From the NCBI RefSeq assembly GCF_019649055.1, contig NW_026570305.1:558001-622000 (forward strand): DNA of 64,000 nucleotides. Reading direction: 5' to 3'. This DNA comes from Paramacrobiotus metropolitanus. Its lineage: Eukaryota; Tardigrada; Eutardigrada; Parachela; Macrobiotidae. Below are positions 44,512 to 56,203 of this stretch, in pieces. Every line of letters starts with the position of its first letter. Positions within the stretch are counted from its first letter, which is position 1. The notes below the pieces were generated by a model that saw only the letters and a list, made by a program, of their open reading frames with translations, was not told the DNA's origin and made no database searches. Both the position numbers and the translations under genes were made by a program.

Positions 44512-45476
44512 CGTCAAAGGTTGGAGCGTCCGAAATGTTAGCGTTCAGTTTATATGCAGTTTGAGAACTGTATGGGAATAGTTGGCATTGATCTGACCAA
44601 TAAAGTCACGAATAGTTGGGACTTTTATTGCGCATTTACTTCGAGATTTGTACAATGATTTGTTTGGTTTACTTCTCTACTTGGAGCTGGTAAGATCGTT
44701 GTTCCGATTAACTGATTGCGAGCTTTTGAAACCGGTACCGGCAGCCCCTCGAAATTATAGTTAAAAATTTTTGATGATCGCGCATCTTTGTTGAAATGTG
44801 GAGCTGGTAAAATAGCTGCAGTTGCTTTTCATGTGTGTATGTACTTATTTTCCAAAGAAATGCAAAGACGGAGTTCTACGAACTTTAAAATGCAAATCAC
44901 GTATGAAGTACTATTGAGCAGAGGCTACTAAACCGTACGAACGTACGTTGTTGTATTTACGAGAATATATACAACTTCTTCAATCACGCGTCGATACTGC
45001 TGACGTCGCCAATTTTATTCAACACGTGTGCCTTTTTCGAGCCGTCATTTCCGTTACAGTTTTCATCAACAAACACAGTCTGGTCGATTGTTGTGCTTTT
45101 TTGATTTCCCGAAGGATTTACGGCTGCGGAATAGCTCTTCCTTTCTTACAACGAGAGCTTGTAAATTTTTAATACAATCTATATTCAAAACCGGAGCCAC
45201 AGTTATCAGTTCTCAGTCTAGTTTTCTTTTGTCGATAAAAAATAAATCAGACAGCTGTTCTTCGCTATTACGTAAGTGTATCACATAATCGTTATGAAAA
45301 ACAGTGGTCGGCGTCAGTTTCCCTAAATGCCAATATAAATTCATAGTTCGGAGAAAGGCTACAGTAAACAAAAACACGCCCAAAAGGCCAAAATTACGGC
45401 ATTGAACGTACAAGAACGCAAAAAGGTGCTGTACATTAGCGGCATTACAGACATTGATTACAACTTGCAATCACCA
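44512..45476. other. stretch between F3 and G4
   Basis: 44720-44900 is the flank duplicated at 35200-35380. Nothing else recognised. Confidence 0.5.
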
Positions 45477-46063
45477 TCAATCTGCAAGCGCCTTGACTTT
45501 CGTGACCTTTAAGGTAACGTCGAAACCGGGCTGGCATTCAGCTTGGTAAATTTGTTCAGTTCCAACTTTCTGCAATATAATTTAAGCCCGTTTTGATCCC
45601 ATACGAGTAAATATTTTGTTCGCCTTAATCTTACAGCTTACATTATAACAAACCCCTAACGAACAAACACTGTGTCAAGTTTTATCCGATAGCTTACATC
45701 ATAGCGAAACCAGCGTGCCGTGTTATCCAGCCCAGACTCTGCCCGTGCACTGACGAAGCTCCCTTCCCAGATGTGTTCCGACACGCCTAGACGCCGCATT
45801 AGATCCTTATCCACGTCATTGCTGACCATAGACGCCGGGCTGAAGGACATAAAGCCTTTGGCTTCCATGCGCTTGGAAGCGTTGACTGTTTGGTCGAAAT
45901 CGGAGCAGGCTTCGGCGACGGAGCCGTTAACCATACGGAAGACATCCGCAGACATCTGCTGACCGGTCTGTGGTTTGACGATCAGCTGTCGGGCCTGAAC
46001 AGTAAAAAGCACTGTAAACGCCGCGACAATGATCCCCAAACCCATTTTGTTAAAATTCGACAT
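45477..46063 (-). CDS. G4: small secreted protein, family G
   Basis: Two exons: 46063-45698 and 45569-45477 (93 bp), joined in phase 0; 152 residues. Signal peptide core GLGIIVAAFTVLFTVQA, then MSADVFRMVNGSVAEACSDF, DVDKDLMRRLGVSEHIWEG, a domain longer than in G1, and a last exon with EQIYQAECQPGFDVTLKVTK. Donor GTAAGC, acceptor ATATTGCAG. The two conserved Cys (ACSDF, QAEC) are kept. A Met six residues in may be the true start. Confidence 0.75.
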
Positions 46064-46620
46064 TATTCAAAATACCGATATGATTCAACAATACAAGCAT
46101 GCAAACGCTAAACCGCAATATGAATGTTATCAGAAGACAGCAAATTAAAAATGTTCGAATGTTCAGCGTCGCGCAAAAGAATGGTACCGATATATGGTAC
46201 AAGGAAATTGCTGTAATTCAAGAAAGAAAATTGCTGTAAAACAGCTCTGCACTATTAAATACCAGATGTTAGTTAAACGTATGACGGGTACATCGTATTT
46301 TGTTATCCGCGTTATGATAGCCTGTTCTCTACATACGGAAACTGCCGTTGCCGGCTAAATAATAATAATAACATGAAATCTTTTGCTCTGATCAAAGTTA
46401 GAATGGTCAATGTACCAAAGCGCGCCACAGTCAAGACATGTAATAAAAACGAAAACAATTTCCTGGCCAAAGATCGTCAATTCGGCATTCATAGTAAATT
46501 TTTAGCGGAATCACCCATTATTCCAGTAATCCAGTATACGTTTGTAAAGAATTAAAATGCATGACGTTATAGTCGGCTTGTATATTCCCACTCTCTGTGC
46601 GATAATCGCGCAAGCCTTAA

Positions 46621-46684
46621 GAAAATGAGGCAAAAATGTACGAACCGAACGGAAGTTCGGTTCGTACATTTTTGCCTCATTTTC
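46621..46684. repeat. perfect 30-bp hairpin with GGAA loop
   Basis: 30-bp arms (46621-46650 and 46655-46684) are exact complements around a 4-nt loop. Directly adjacent is a tandem duplication of ACTCATGTGTATAGTATT-like sequence (46684-46720). Confidence 0.95.
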
Positions 46685-46950
46685 TCATGTGTATAGTATT
46701 TACTCATGTGTATAGTATTCTATAATTCCAAGTATTTTCCAAATAGAATCACTCAGTCCTCATTTTTGTAACATCTTCCAGTTCTAGTTGCAGTCTAACC
46801 GCTTTACAAAGATGTGGTCTGTGAGAGCCAATGTCACAAAATTTAGTCCTTTTTGGTTTTCACCGGATATAAAACGAAAACGGATGGAGGACTGTCGATA
46901 AGCGCAACAGTAATATGCATTCGGTTTCGACGCTCCGGCACATTTTTCAC

Positions 46951-47049
46951 TCACTTGCGTTGTAAAAACGCGTGAACTTTGGCGACTTTTACGGTTGCAT
47001 TGAAACCAGGCTGGTATGCAGCTTTGTCTATTTCTTCAGATCCAGTTGT
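46951..47049 (-). pseudogene. orphan last exon of family G
   Basis: After a TGTTTCAG acceptor the frame reads TTGSEEIDKAAYQPGFNATV and KVAKVHAF to a stop, 33 codons. It resembles the last exon of G4 (EQIYQAECQPGFDVTLKV), but the conserved Cys is replaced by Tyr and no matching first exon lies within reach upstream. Likely a relic. Confidence 0.6.
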
Positions 47050-47724
47050 CTGAAACATTCACGTAACCATCCCATATTGATGTACGGCTTGGGTCCTTGG
47101 GTGTACTACTTTAGTGCGAATACATGGATTTTTACGTTTGAAGTTTACCAGTTGGTTGTTGCCTATACGCCGTTTAATGACGTCGACGCTGTTTTGTGTT
47201 TGCTAATTCGCCCATGTAAGAACGAAATAGTGGTCATCCGTACTGGTTAGAGAAATTAGTCTTGACTGGAATTTCGTTGTGAATTGCAATTTTTGGTTGT
47301 AGATTACGTCATGAGCGCTCTCGGTGTCTTCTGCTAGTAGAGAAAACATAAGTGAGTGTACCTACCGGAAGTTACAATCTATCTGGATAAGAACATCATC
47401 CAGATTTTATTCGTTCACATGTACAAGTACATGTACATGTGATATGAGCTATATAGATATTTAGTTTGTTGATTACTGGTAAACCGGTTTACTATGTACA
47501 TAGTAAGTGGTCTATATATTTGGCATAAGAAGTACTCTAGTTCATATTCCTATTTTTCATTTAGGCTTCACAGCGGTATATTGATCTTCTAAATGTTTCG
47601 ATAGCCATAACATTATCAAATCACTTATAAAAGTGTTGTTACCGACAGATGAGGCATATAGCTTTTTTTAAAGTAAATTAAGTATTTGTTTAGAACATAT
47701 CAAATGTACATTTTCCGATTAAGA
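47050..47724. other. intergenic stretch
   Basis: Contains a palindromic ACATGTACAAGTACATGT-type patch near 47415. No gene seen. Confidence 0.45.
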
Positions 47725-48200
47725 GCTCCGCCTTCACGATTATTCGCCGTTGTGTTTCGCTGTTTCTGGATCCGATCTGTATTCGAACAGCACAGGTGCC
47801 TGATTTTTCGAAGTTATTTCGCGTCGAGGTTTATAAGGCCCATCGCGGTGGTAGCGCTACCGCCCGCACGCAGCACTTCTGGGTTGTGGACCGGATCGCT
47901 GCCAATGTGCGCGGGAGCGCGCGTAGCTGGGACTGTCAGCCAGCTCTGCTACCATGTAACGTGGGGCCTTATGGGCGCCCACGTACCTTCGACGGCGAAA
48001 CAGCGGAGAACCCGGATTGAGGCTTTAATGCCGAAATCTAAGGTGCGCACCGTGGCGCAGCAAACACCGACTAATGAGATCGGATCCTACAGCCAGCGCA
48101 GCTGTGCTGTAGGTCCGTCAAACACCACAGAAATGTGTGGGATGGAAATCCCCAGAAACAGCGAAACACAACGGCGAATGGCCAATCGTGAAGGCGGAGC
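47725..48200. mobile_element. 476-bp element with about 48-bp terminal inverted repeats
   Basis: Left end GCTCCGCCTTCACGATT...TTCGCCGTTGTGTTTCGCTG and right end are reverse complements with small gaps (47725-47772 and 48153-48200). An ORF crosses the element but starts outside it and has no recognisable domain. Fits a non-autonomous DNA transposon (MITE). A target-site duplication is not clear beyond a possible TA. Confidence 0.65.
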
Positions 48201-48442
48201 TATCGGCCTTCACACTAGCGGTATTTGTAAATCTCACAATAAGCGGGTCTCAGTAAATCTAACTGATATTCAGGAAAAAATCATTTCCATGATTTCAGCA
48301 CGGTTTCGAGTGTTATTTTATACAGCGAATTAGAAATAAACAATCTAGATGACTATCGTTTTCGCAAAATATTAATGTTTTTGACGCGTACTTTATTTGA
48401 ACGCAGTCGATAACTACTTCAATAACACCATAATATATTATA

Positions 48443-49006
48443 TCAAGGTTCACAAGAATCGCAACCGTATCCTAGCATGTCAGGCGTGATGTACTCTCTG
48501 GGTGCGTGTATCCTGGTGATCGTCAGGGTTATACTAAAACGTCCCTCGCACTCCGCTTCAAACGTGGCTTCCACTCCCGTTGTCTAGAACAACCAACGAA
48601 TCACCTTTAGCCTTAATAGTTAAGCATTAGCGAAAAATTTTAATTTTTCATCAGCCTTTTGCTTTCGTATGGAAAAAAGCGGACAATATTTGCTTCGGAT
48701 ATCGCCCTGACTCATGTGCTTTGCTGATATGCTCCTCCCAAAAATATTCAGTAGCGCTCAAACCATTATTCAGTCCCCTATCTACTTTTTCGGCGAGCGG
48801 GACATCTGCTTCATTGGGTAGCTTTTGGCATAATTGACAAGGTTCTCGTAATCGGAGCAGACACCGATGACGGTTTTATTGACACTGTCGAAATCGTAAG
48901 TCGGCAGCTGGTTGCCGGTGTTTTCTTTAATGATCAACGTAGCATTTATGAGCGAAAAGACAGCCAGGACGGCCATAGTACTCCTCACCACACACTTTGC
49001 CGGCAT
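48443..49006 (-). pseudogene. G7: family G copy with a frameshift
   Basis: Exon 1 (from 49006 or 48976) gives a signal peptide MAVLAVFSLINA, then TLIIKENTGNQ, DFDSVNKTVIGVCSDYENL. A one-base change follows: the ancestral frame resumes as LAEKVDRGLNNGL and EYFWEEHISK in another frame. The last exon (48583-48443, after TTGTTCTAG) reads TTGVEATFEAECEGRFSITL with a longer tail. I could not place the donor of exon 1. Probably inactive unless the shift is an assembly error. Confidence 0.55.
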
Positions 49007-50213
49007 TTTCTGCACAGTATACAGTAGAAAATACAAAACTGTATACATACAGTACATTGGCTTGGAAACCGTTTGTGGGCGCAACATCCGGTGGGGGTTC
49101 ATAAATTCCAAATTCCAGAAGCTTAAACGCACTGAGGTGTTCGAAAAGTCTCATTATCAATGACCTTCTTTAAATTTTTTACAAAAACGGACATTAGCAT
49201 GAAGATCGTTTTTGTGCTAAATCAGATTTCCCCTATTTTTTCCAAAATTTAAAATAACGTTTAAAATTCATGTAGCGGCACACTTCCTACGTACGCGTGT
49301 GGAACGGGTTAACAATGAGTCAGTGACAAATAATGCAGAAACTGAGATGAAACACCTGCTTCAGGCTCAAAAATGAGCAGTTATTTGAAGTTCAAATACC
49401 ACTCCTTACACGCCAACTGGTTATCCACAAGTACAATAATCAGTTACGTATTCTAATAATGCCAAAATATTATTACTACTGCTTTACGTACATTATTACT
49501 ACTACTTTACTTTACTACTTACTACCTGCTACTTTGTATTATTGAAAGGTCACTAGAGCATTTACGAATGTAAAAACGTGCTCGTACAGCTGTGCATGTG
49601 AGAAAAGCACTGATCCTCTCGCCAACTTGGCAATTCTAGATGTGCGAGTTCCTCTCCGTACGGGTACACCAGAAATGCAGTTGTCCGGCTGATTTGCTTA
49701 ACTGCAGTGGTAAATTGCAGTGCCAAGTACTGCTGCAAGTGCCAGGTACTGCAATTCGCTGGCTTTGATCACGCTGAGAAATACCAAATTCCAAAGCAAG
49801 CGATTGCATAGTATATACAGTAGCTGCTGTGTTAATCGCTGTTGTTGGACGTTGGAGTTGGCTTGGACGCTGTTGTTTATGAGGCCTCCCACTTAGCACT
49901 CGGATGGTAACATGTCTTCTTCGCTCCGGAGGTCTCAACTGTCTATCGAGAGTACTATACTATTGAGACCTGATTGATCGGTTGTTGGGTTTGAATAGAC
50001 TGCTTCGATGTTCTGAGCGGGAAGGTCACGGCCCCTTATAACGGGCTTTGGGTTTCTCATTAACATTGGCGAAAATGGTGTAAAAGAAATAATAAAGCTT
50101 ACCGTGTTTGTAATACGTAATACAGTGTTTGAGAGAACGCTACATACGACAAAATGCTGACAGTAGCATAGCAATAATTATGCCGAAACCGCAAAGCGAA
50201 CTTTGTGGTTCTA
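49007..50213. other. intergenic stretch
   Basis: A TTACTACTACTTTACT-type simple sequence lies at 49480-49530. No exon supported. Confidence 0.45.
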
Positions 50214-51122
50214 TCATAATGCTTTTACTTAGTTGTGACCAAAGTTGTATTGTTAGGCGCTTTAAAACACGGCCCAAGGCCCGAAACTGCAGATTTTGAG
50301 TGTCCCTGTACCCCTTGCCGAGCGTAAAACGCATGCAAACCGAAAAAAATCGAAACCACAACTTAGCTGTGTGCAGGGGTTCTCTGTACCTCTCTTAAGC
50401 TGCCGATCTCAGAACCCAGCAAACTGGAATTCCGTGTACAAACAACAGGAATTAGAAAAAAAACTGTTGAAATGATTCTATTAAAAGTAATATTAATTTT
50501 TAGTATTATTTGTCGTGCTCTAGACTGTAAAAAGTATCTAACTTGCGGTGCAGTTTAATTTTCTCGTTAATTTGACCATAGCTAATCGCAGAAGTTATCT
50601 CTGCCATGCAGTGCGAACTGCGATTGGAGCTGAACGATCTGACATGCCAAATGCGTAATTTCAGATTTGGCGATCTTCTCGTGAAAGTTCATTTTGTTGT
50701 AATTTGATTGTTACTAGTATTTGTTTTGAAACTGATATTTCATTTGCACCTTTTTATTTCCTTCTGAAAGCTACAGATTAAGGAGAAACCAAGTGCTCAG
50801 CGTACGGCAGGTTATCTGCGTGGGTTGGAACAATTCGTAAATCGTGTGTCCACCAATGGCAGTCTTTGGCAATGCGGATTGGCTGTACTGAGCTACTCGG
50901 ATTGCTAATAGAGTAATCCAAGCGTAACTTGCACGCTCCTTGTAGTTCACACGCACGCAGACCCTGTAAGCTGCACGCTCCGCCTTCCTGTTTAAGATAC
51001 GTTTGCGCAAGGCGTAAGATTACGTCATCACACTACCCGCCTGGCGTAGCTGGGTTTTGGGGCCGTTTTCGATATTAATAGTTTGGTCACAACCAGTAAA
51101 AGCATTATGGTTCTATCATTCT
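50214..51122. mobile_element. candidate foldback element, about 0.9 kb
   Basis: The ends 50214-50293 and 51037-51122 are imperfect inverted copies sharing ATAATGCTTTTACT, GTTGTGACCAAA and the ACGGCCC region. The inside has no recognised coding region. Confidence 0.5.
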
Positions 51123-51483
51123 GTAAATAGTGTTTGTTAATCGTATGGGAGAACGTATTGTCAATGTCGCGCAGCGACTCCCGAATTCTTTTTTCTTTTG
51201 TGAGTAGCAGTTTTCTTGTTGGCCTCCTTTGTCAGGTTGGAATTCCATAAGCGGTCATTTTTATTTAAAACTGACTGAAATTACGCATAGGCAAACTCTA
51301 GGGATATTTATCGTAGCGCAGCACAGAGAACGTACTAGTACAGTACAGATACAAAACAGCGAAAAATATTGCCACGATGCGAATTGGTAACTATGTTAGC
51401 TGGACTTATTTCCTTTTACAGATGTTAATCGTGTCCGGTTATCGGGTTATGATTAACGAAGACATAGGAGACTGGGGGGAAAC
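51123..51483. other. 3' flank of F4
   Basis: Nothing recognisable. Confidence 0.4.
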
Positions 51484-51823
51484 CTATCCTGGGCCGCCTG
51501 GACGCCAGCGATTGATTTGATAAAGGGGTGGATGAGGGCCACCTTGAACTGTCCGTTTTGTAGTAACAGGCGCAGTCTGTGTGGCGGTGACTTCAGGTTG
51601 ACCGCTCGAAGCGGCTGTTTCGCTGCCGGTAGTGGGATCGATCGGAGTATCAAATGGTTTAAAGTCCTTGTCATCAACGGCATCCTCGGCGTAAACCACC
51701 TATTAATTACATATATGATATACGTAAAGGTTGAAATTTTGGCTGATATCGTTAACAAAAAAGAACGCTTACCAACGCCAGTGCAGCAAAAACGACGATG
51801 AGGCCGATACGTGAGGACTTCAT
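51484..51823 (-). CDS. F4: small secreted peptide precursor, family F
   Basis: Exon 1 (51823-51773, 51 bp) encodes MKSSRIGLIVVFAALAL and ends at GTAAGC in phase 0. Exon 2 (51699-51484, 216 bp) opens VVYAEDAVDDKDFKPFDTPI, an acidic pro-like part, then a Thr-rich region with TTKR and the end VQGGPHPPLYQINRWRPGGPG. It totals 88 residues. The basic KR before a Gly/Pro-rich tail recalls the processing site of F5-F7. Upstream, 52051-52112 carries the family F regulatory module. Function unknown; an antimicrobial-type or signalling peptide would be a guess. Confidence 0.7.
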
Positions 51824-53548
51824 GGTGCCGGAAACTGAAAAACGTGCGTTAAAGGACAAAAGTGTTTAATTACGAAACCTTGCGATAACCGAATTGTGAG
51901 TTTTCCTGTGAAGCAACACGGCCTTAAGTAGGTAAAACTTTCCCTTAGTCTGCTTGCATCATCGCATTTCACACACTTGAGCTTTAATTCCAAGATTTCC
52001 GAGCGCAGGAATTCATGGTCTAGTCATAATTCAAGAGGAATACGAGTAAATGGTGCGACATTCACGCTGATAACGCTGATTTTTCATGAAGTGGCAGGCT
52101 GGTAAAATTGTAGTTGATAGCATTTTTATGTAGTTCGGGAAAACCTTCCTGTAATTTTTTCTTGTAAATTTTAGAAAATGATATAACCAATGTTGTTTAC
52201 TTGATAATGGAAATATACTACAGAACATGCTGAAAATACATATACACGTGTCTTTGATTTTGTTAGCAAGTAGCTCATCCACGTTCATCTTAAAAATTAA
52301 TATTCCCTGTTTTTTTCCCATTTAAAATACAAATCGCAGGAGTACATCCTGCAGTTTCTGCTTAATATTTCTTTAATCATTGCTACAGCAGCCTCATAGT
52401 GTGTACTGACCGTCTCCCCGTCGAAGGAAAGAGTGATTCGTCTGCCTGACCTTTTTATAAGAGCATAACAGAAATCACTGAGAACATTTTTGAAGACGCC
52501 TTCCTCCCAATATGCAAGCGATGTCTTGACTTCCGGTTTACGATTAATGTACCAGTACGTACATATTTTATCAACAAAAATTTAATACAAATACAGTAAT
52601 CTTATTATCGCTCTCAGAGCGGGCAGCATCGAAGTTCACGGGGAAACGCGGCATCCGTCTTGGGAACCTTCGGCCGATTTAGATGTTCCATGTACGAGTA
52701 ATTCGGCCGCCTGTTTTCGCTGTTTGTTGATGCCGTGTGGGTTCTGTTTGAAATGTTTATTTGACATAACTAACTGTACATGGCAGTAAAATACTTACTG
52801 TATTTACACAACACCTGCTGTATTTACAATAAGAGCCACAAAAATGTCCGGGTGCGCGCAGAATATTCGACGGCTTTTTTGAACTTCAAAGAAGCCGCGT
52901 GCTACTTTTTACGGCTTCCGCCATTTTGGTGGCTCTTAAACTTGTGTAAATACAGTATTTTATGCTCTCCACTCTATATTTAGGTTACGCTCTCTGAAAA
53001 TAAATTGTTATATTTTTTAGCTTTCCGTGTAAGTGCTGATTCCAGTAATCGTAAGTATGATTCGTAACCAGTATAATTTGGGCCACATACTCTGTACTCC
53101 AGTTCTGGTTGCCAGAATCTGAGTCAGCTTAACTGTGCGCTTCCTCCAGTACGTGGTGGTGGCCTTACCGGTAAAAACGTGGTAGCGTTGCCGGCAAAAA
53201 CAATAATTTCCTTCCTGGCACTTCAAAGTTTTGCCGGTTCGAGATTTTTACCAGCCACGTTGCTCCGGAAAACGAGCCGCTACGGCATGATGCCTCGTCG
53301 AAATACTTCGGTAAATTTTTCCGTGTCAACATTTTAAGAAGTTTCCCGGGAAAAAAACTGATGAGTACTTACTGCTTAGTGCTCGAATGGCTTTTGCGTT
53401 AGCCTGCGTCAACACAAGCCAGCTGTACAATCCAGCGAAACTTCCAGTATTTAAGCCGCGGCTGCTTAGAATAGACCTCATCAAGCAATTTTCCAATCTC
53501 CATAAACCTGATTTTAAGTGAAACTCACAACGTCTTCCTAAAACAGTC
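51824..53548. other. divergent upstream region of F4 and F5
   Basis: F4 (minus) and F5 (plus) are head to head. The shared module lies at 52051-52112; TATTTAAGCCGC before F5 is at 53447-53458. No other exon found. Confidence 0.55.
52051..52112 (-). promoter_or_regulatory. family F upstream module, F4 copy
   Basis: On the minus strand: TTTTACCAGCC, CACTT, CAGCGTTATCAGCG, AATGTCGCACCA. Same order as before F6, F7 and F8. Confidence 0.6.
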
Positions 53549-54060
53549 ATGAAGGTCACGTTTTTTATCGCCATGGCTCTCGCAGTCACTGTGCTATCAT
53601 TGGTGAGTAATTCCCGTATTTTAAGTGTCAGACTAATCCTGAAGCAGAGAATCAGTGTTGCTCTGATGCGGGGTAATGCTGCTTGTGTTCAGGAAACGTT
53701 TTGTATCGGTAAGAGGCTTGATGAAGTGTATTATGTGTTAAAATGATGTAACGCGTGATTTTCTGTTTGACAATTATTGTTAATTTGAATAACCCAATAA
53801 AAAGATACCATCAGATTATCATAATGTCATGTGGTTTCTTTTAGGAGATCCATTCGGTAGCGGGTGATAAGGCGCACGATTCCAGTGAAAGCCACGCCGT
53901 TATTAGCGAAAATTCCCCCTTAAACTCCTCTGTCCCCAACGGTGCCGTCGCCTCGCAGCATGGAGCGATTAAGTCTGGTAACAGCCGAGTTGTACGGTCC
54001 GATACTGGTTACCACCCACACCCCCCTAAAGCACCGCACAATAAGTACTGCCGTGGCTGA
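53549..54060 (+). CDS. F5: small secreted peptide precursor, family F
   Basis: Exon 1 (53549-53602, 54 bp) encodes MKVTFFIAMALAVTVLSL and ends at GTGAGT in phase 0. Exon 2 (53845-54060, 216 bp, after TTTCTTTTAG) has no internal Met: EIHSVAGDKAHDSSESHAVI, a Ser/Asn-rich stretch, NSRVVRSDTG, then HPHPPKAPHNKYCRG to the stop; 89 residues in all. RVVR is a furin-type site, which would free a 21-residue or so His/Pro-rich peptide with one Cys. A TATTTAAG box lies about 100 bp upstream. Exon 2 has the same length as in F4. Confidence 0.7.
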
Positions 54061-54603
54061 AGCGGTCGTATCGAAACACCGCCTGGCTGGCTCGCGGCGC
54101 TGCCATTTTCTTTTGAAATGACCGGCGTCGCGCTATTCGAATTTCTCGAGCATTTTTAGCCTTCCTGGTTCTGCTTTAAGATGCAGATTTTGTACAATTT
54201 AATATACCACTGCCGCACTGCGCATTTATGTAACTAGCTTAAGTCAACTATCGAGAATGCAAGCATCGCCCAATAAATACTTGTAAACCGTAAAATATCC
54301 CCATACGACGAATTATAACAGACTAACTGGAACTTTACTGTGCCAAAAATTACAAGTAAGAATACACCAACGATCAAACTGGACCGAGATACGTTACTAA
54401 CGCTGGCCGAGTCGCCAGCAAGCGTCGATGCACAATGGTAATTTGTACACATTATACAAATTCACTTAATGACAAACCATAAGGCGGTATTTGTATTGTA
54501 CGAATATCAACTGTAACGGTTAACGACATGGATTTCACCAGATGTATATAAATAAAATTATTTTTCTTTTCTGCATTCGTTTCCGAGCCGGCTGTGAACC
54601 AGG
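54061..54603. other. 3' flanks of F5 and G3
   Basis: Convergent ends. 54405-54590 matches the 3' flank of G1 (32650-32850). Confidence 0.5.
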
Positions 54604-55098
54604 TTATTCCAGTTTTGTCACCTTGACGCTGATCTTCTGTCCACTGCAGTCAGCCTCATAAAGCTGTTCGGGACCAGCAGCCTGCATCATGTTTTTAACA
54701 CTTGCGGTTAATACGTACAGTATTTCGACTTCTCTACTAAACAATCTTCTTAACCGTAGTCTTCTTAAGTATTTATGATGCTCATTGCTCACCCGTCGAT
54801 TGAACCGCAAAGAGTTATCCACCATGTGAATGTTGCCAGATGTACTTGTTTCAGCCGTGATCTCCCAGGTGTACTTGTTTTCTGTCAAACTGATCTTCAG
54901 ATCGCTGTCAATCTGTTCGCTCATCAAGGACAGACTGGATTCGGAGGTGGCGTGGTTAGTGCACGCTGATTCGCTGGCGCTGTTGACTTTGTCGAAGACG
55001 TCGGGGCTCATCTTGCCGCTGGTGTCCTGGTTAACGGTAAATGCGGCATGGATGCCGGGAACTGCAAAGAATACGGTCAGAAACAGAATGGAATACAT
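54604..55098 (-). CDS. G3: small secreted protein, family G
   Basis: Exons 55098-54793 and 54681-54604 (78 bp), phase 0; 127 residues after splicing. Signal peptide MYSILFLTVFFAVPGIHA, FTVNQDTSGKMSPDVFDKVN, ACTNHATSES, YTWEIT, MVDNSLRFNRR at the splice, then QLYEADCSGQKISVKVTKLE. The 111-nt intron (GTGAGC...ATGCAG) has a length divisible by three and no stop, so an unspliced mRNA would still encode a 164-residue protein. Closest relative is G1. Confidence 0.78.
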   Translation of the reverse strand: MYSILFLTVFFAVPGIHAAFTVNQDTSGKMSPDVFDKVNSASESACTNHATSESSLSLMSEQIDSDLKISLTENKYTWEITAETSTSGNIHMVDNSLRFNRRVSNEHHKYLRRLRLRRLFSREVEILYVLTASVKNMMQAAGPEQLYEADCSGQKISVKVTKLE

Positions 55099-56203
55099 GC
55101 TTGCAGGAAAGGTTGTGGAAATAAACCAAATACGCTACTGACAAATTAACTGTAAAATTGTCAGTTCAGTACAAAGTGAAAGCGAGTGTACTTTTGCTTT
55201 TCCGGGAACCCAGTACACCAGTACACGGTACATAAGTGCATGTATATTTTAATTTACAGTAGCGCAACTAACTGGCACGTATGGGAAAATTCGCAAAACT
55301 GTTTTATCTTGCTGCAGATCGCCTAGATGAGAGCGATAAACTGAGCTTACAGAAGACGATACATGGGTCTTGAAAAGAAAAGCCTTTCGCTTTTGTACAG
55401 TATCGGTATTAGGTTTTAAACGGTAACCCGACGCCTCGGTATTAATTACCCCTGCATACTAAATAAAAAGTCACCGTTAACGAGACAATCAGAGGACGCA
55501 CACGAGTGAACCAACAGTGCTCGTAATAATTATTATTTACAGTTACAGATTGTACATGTAAATATTGCTACAGCGTACGATTATAAGAGCCTACTAACAG
55601 CGTTCCCGCACCCCGGTAACGTACCGCACAAATACTACTGCCGTGGCCGAAGTGTCGCGTCACAACACGGCATCTGGCTGCCTCGCGTCGCATACATAGA
55701 ACCTTTTTGTAATGATTGGCGGATGAAGTACCCGAACTTCTTTAGTACTCTTATTTTGTGCGATATATTTTTTGACAGTGCTTTAAAGTGCACAATTTGT
55801 AAAATACACTGCCGCACTGCGTGTTTATTTAGTAACTAACCGTAAATTAACCATCGCGAATGCAAGCGTCGCCCAATAATTACATGTAAAATGGAAACGA
55901 TTCCCAAAACAACAGGTTATAACAGATTAACTGGAATTTTACCGCATCTTGTTTGGAAATGTAGCGACAAAATCTGTACTATAAAAATCGTAATACGGTT
56001 CCCGACCGTTTTACTATAATCAAAAGCGTTTCCCACGTTTTTTAAGGGTATTTCCTACTTTTTAAATTATTCCAGCATTCCTGGTAATGGTTGTGCTAAC
56101 ATCGGCGCTTCACAAAATGTATCACAAATATGTCAACACAACACAACAAACAATAACTGATAAACCGGGTTTCTCTCCTTAATACATCATCAATTTTCTT
56201 CCT
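55099..56203. other. intergenic stretch
   Basis: 55590-55690 resembles 54030-54110 (GCACAATAAGTACTGCCGTGGC- and CGGC-TGGCT-like matches), a remnant of the F5 3' end including its last codons. No intact gene. Confidence 0.5.

Noticed and set aside
47686-48333. 215-codon ORF as a gene
   Set aside because: It spans both inverted ends of the candidate MITE, has no domain or splice support, and looks like a chance ORF in GC-richer sequence.
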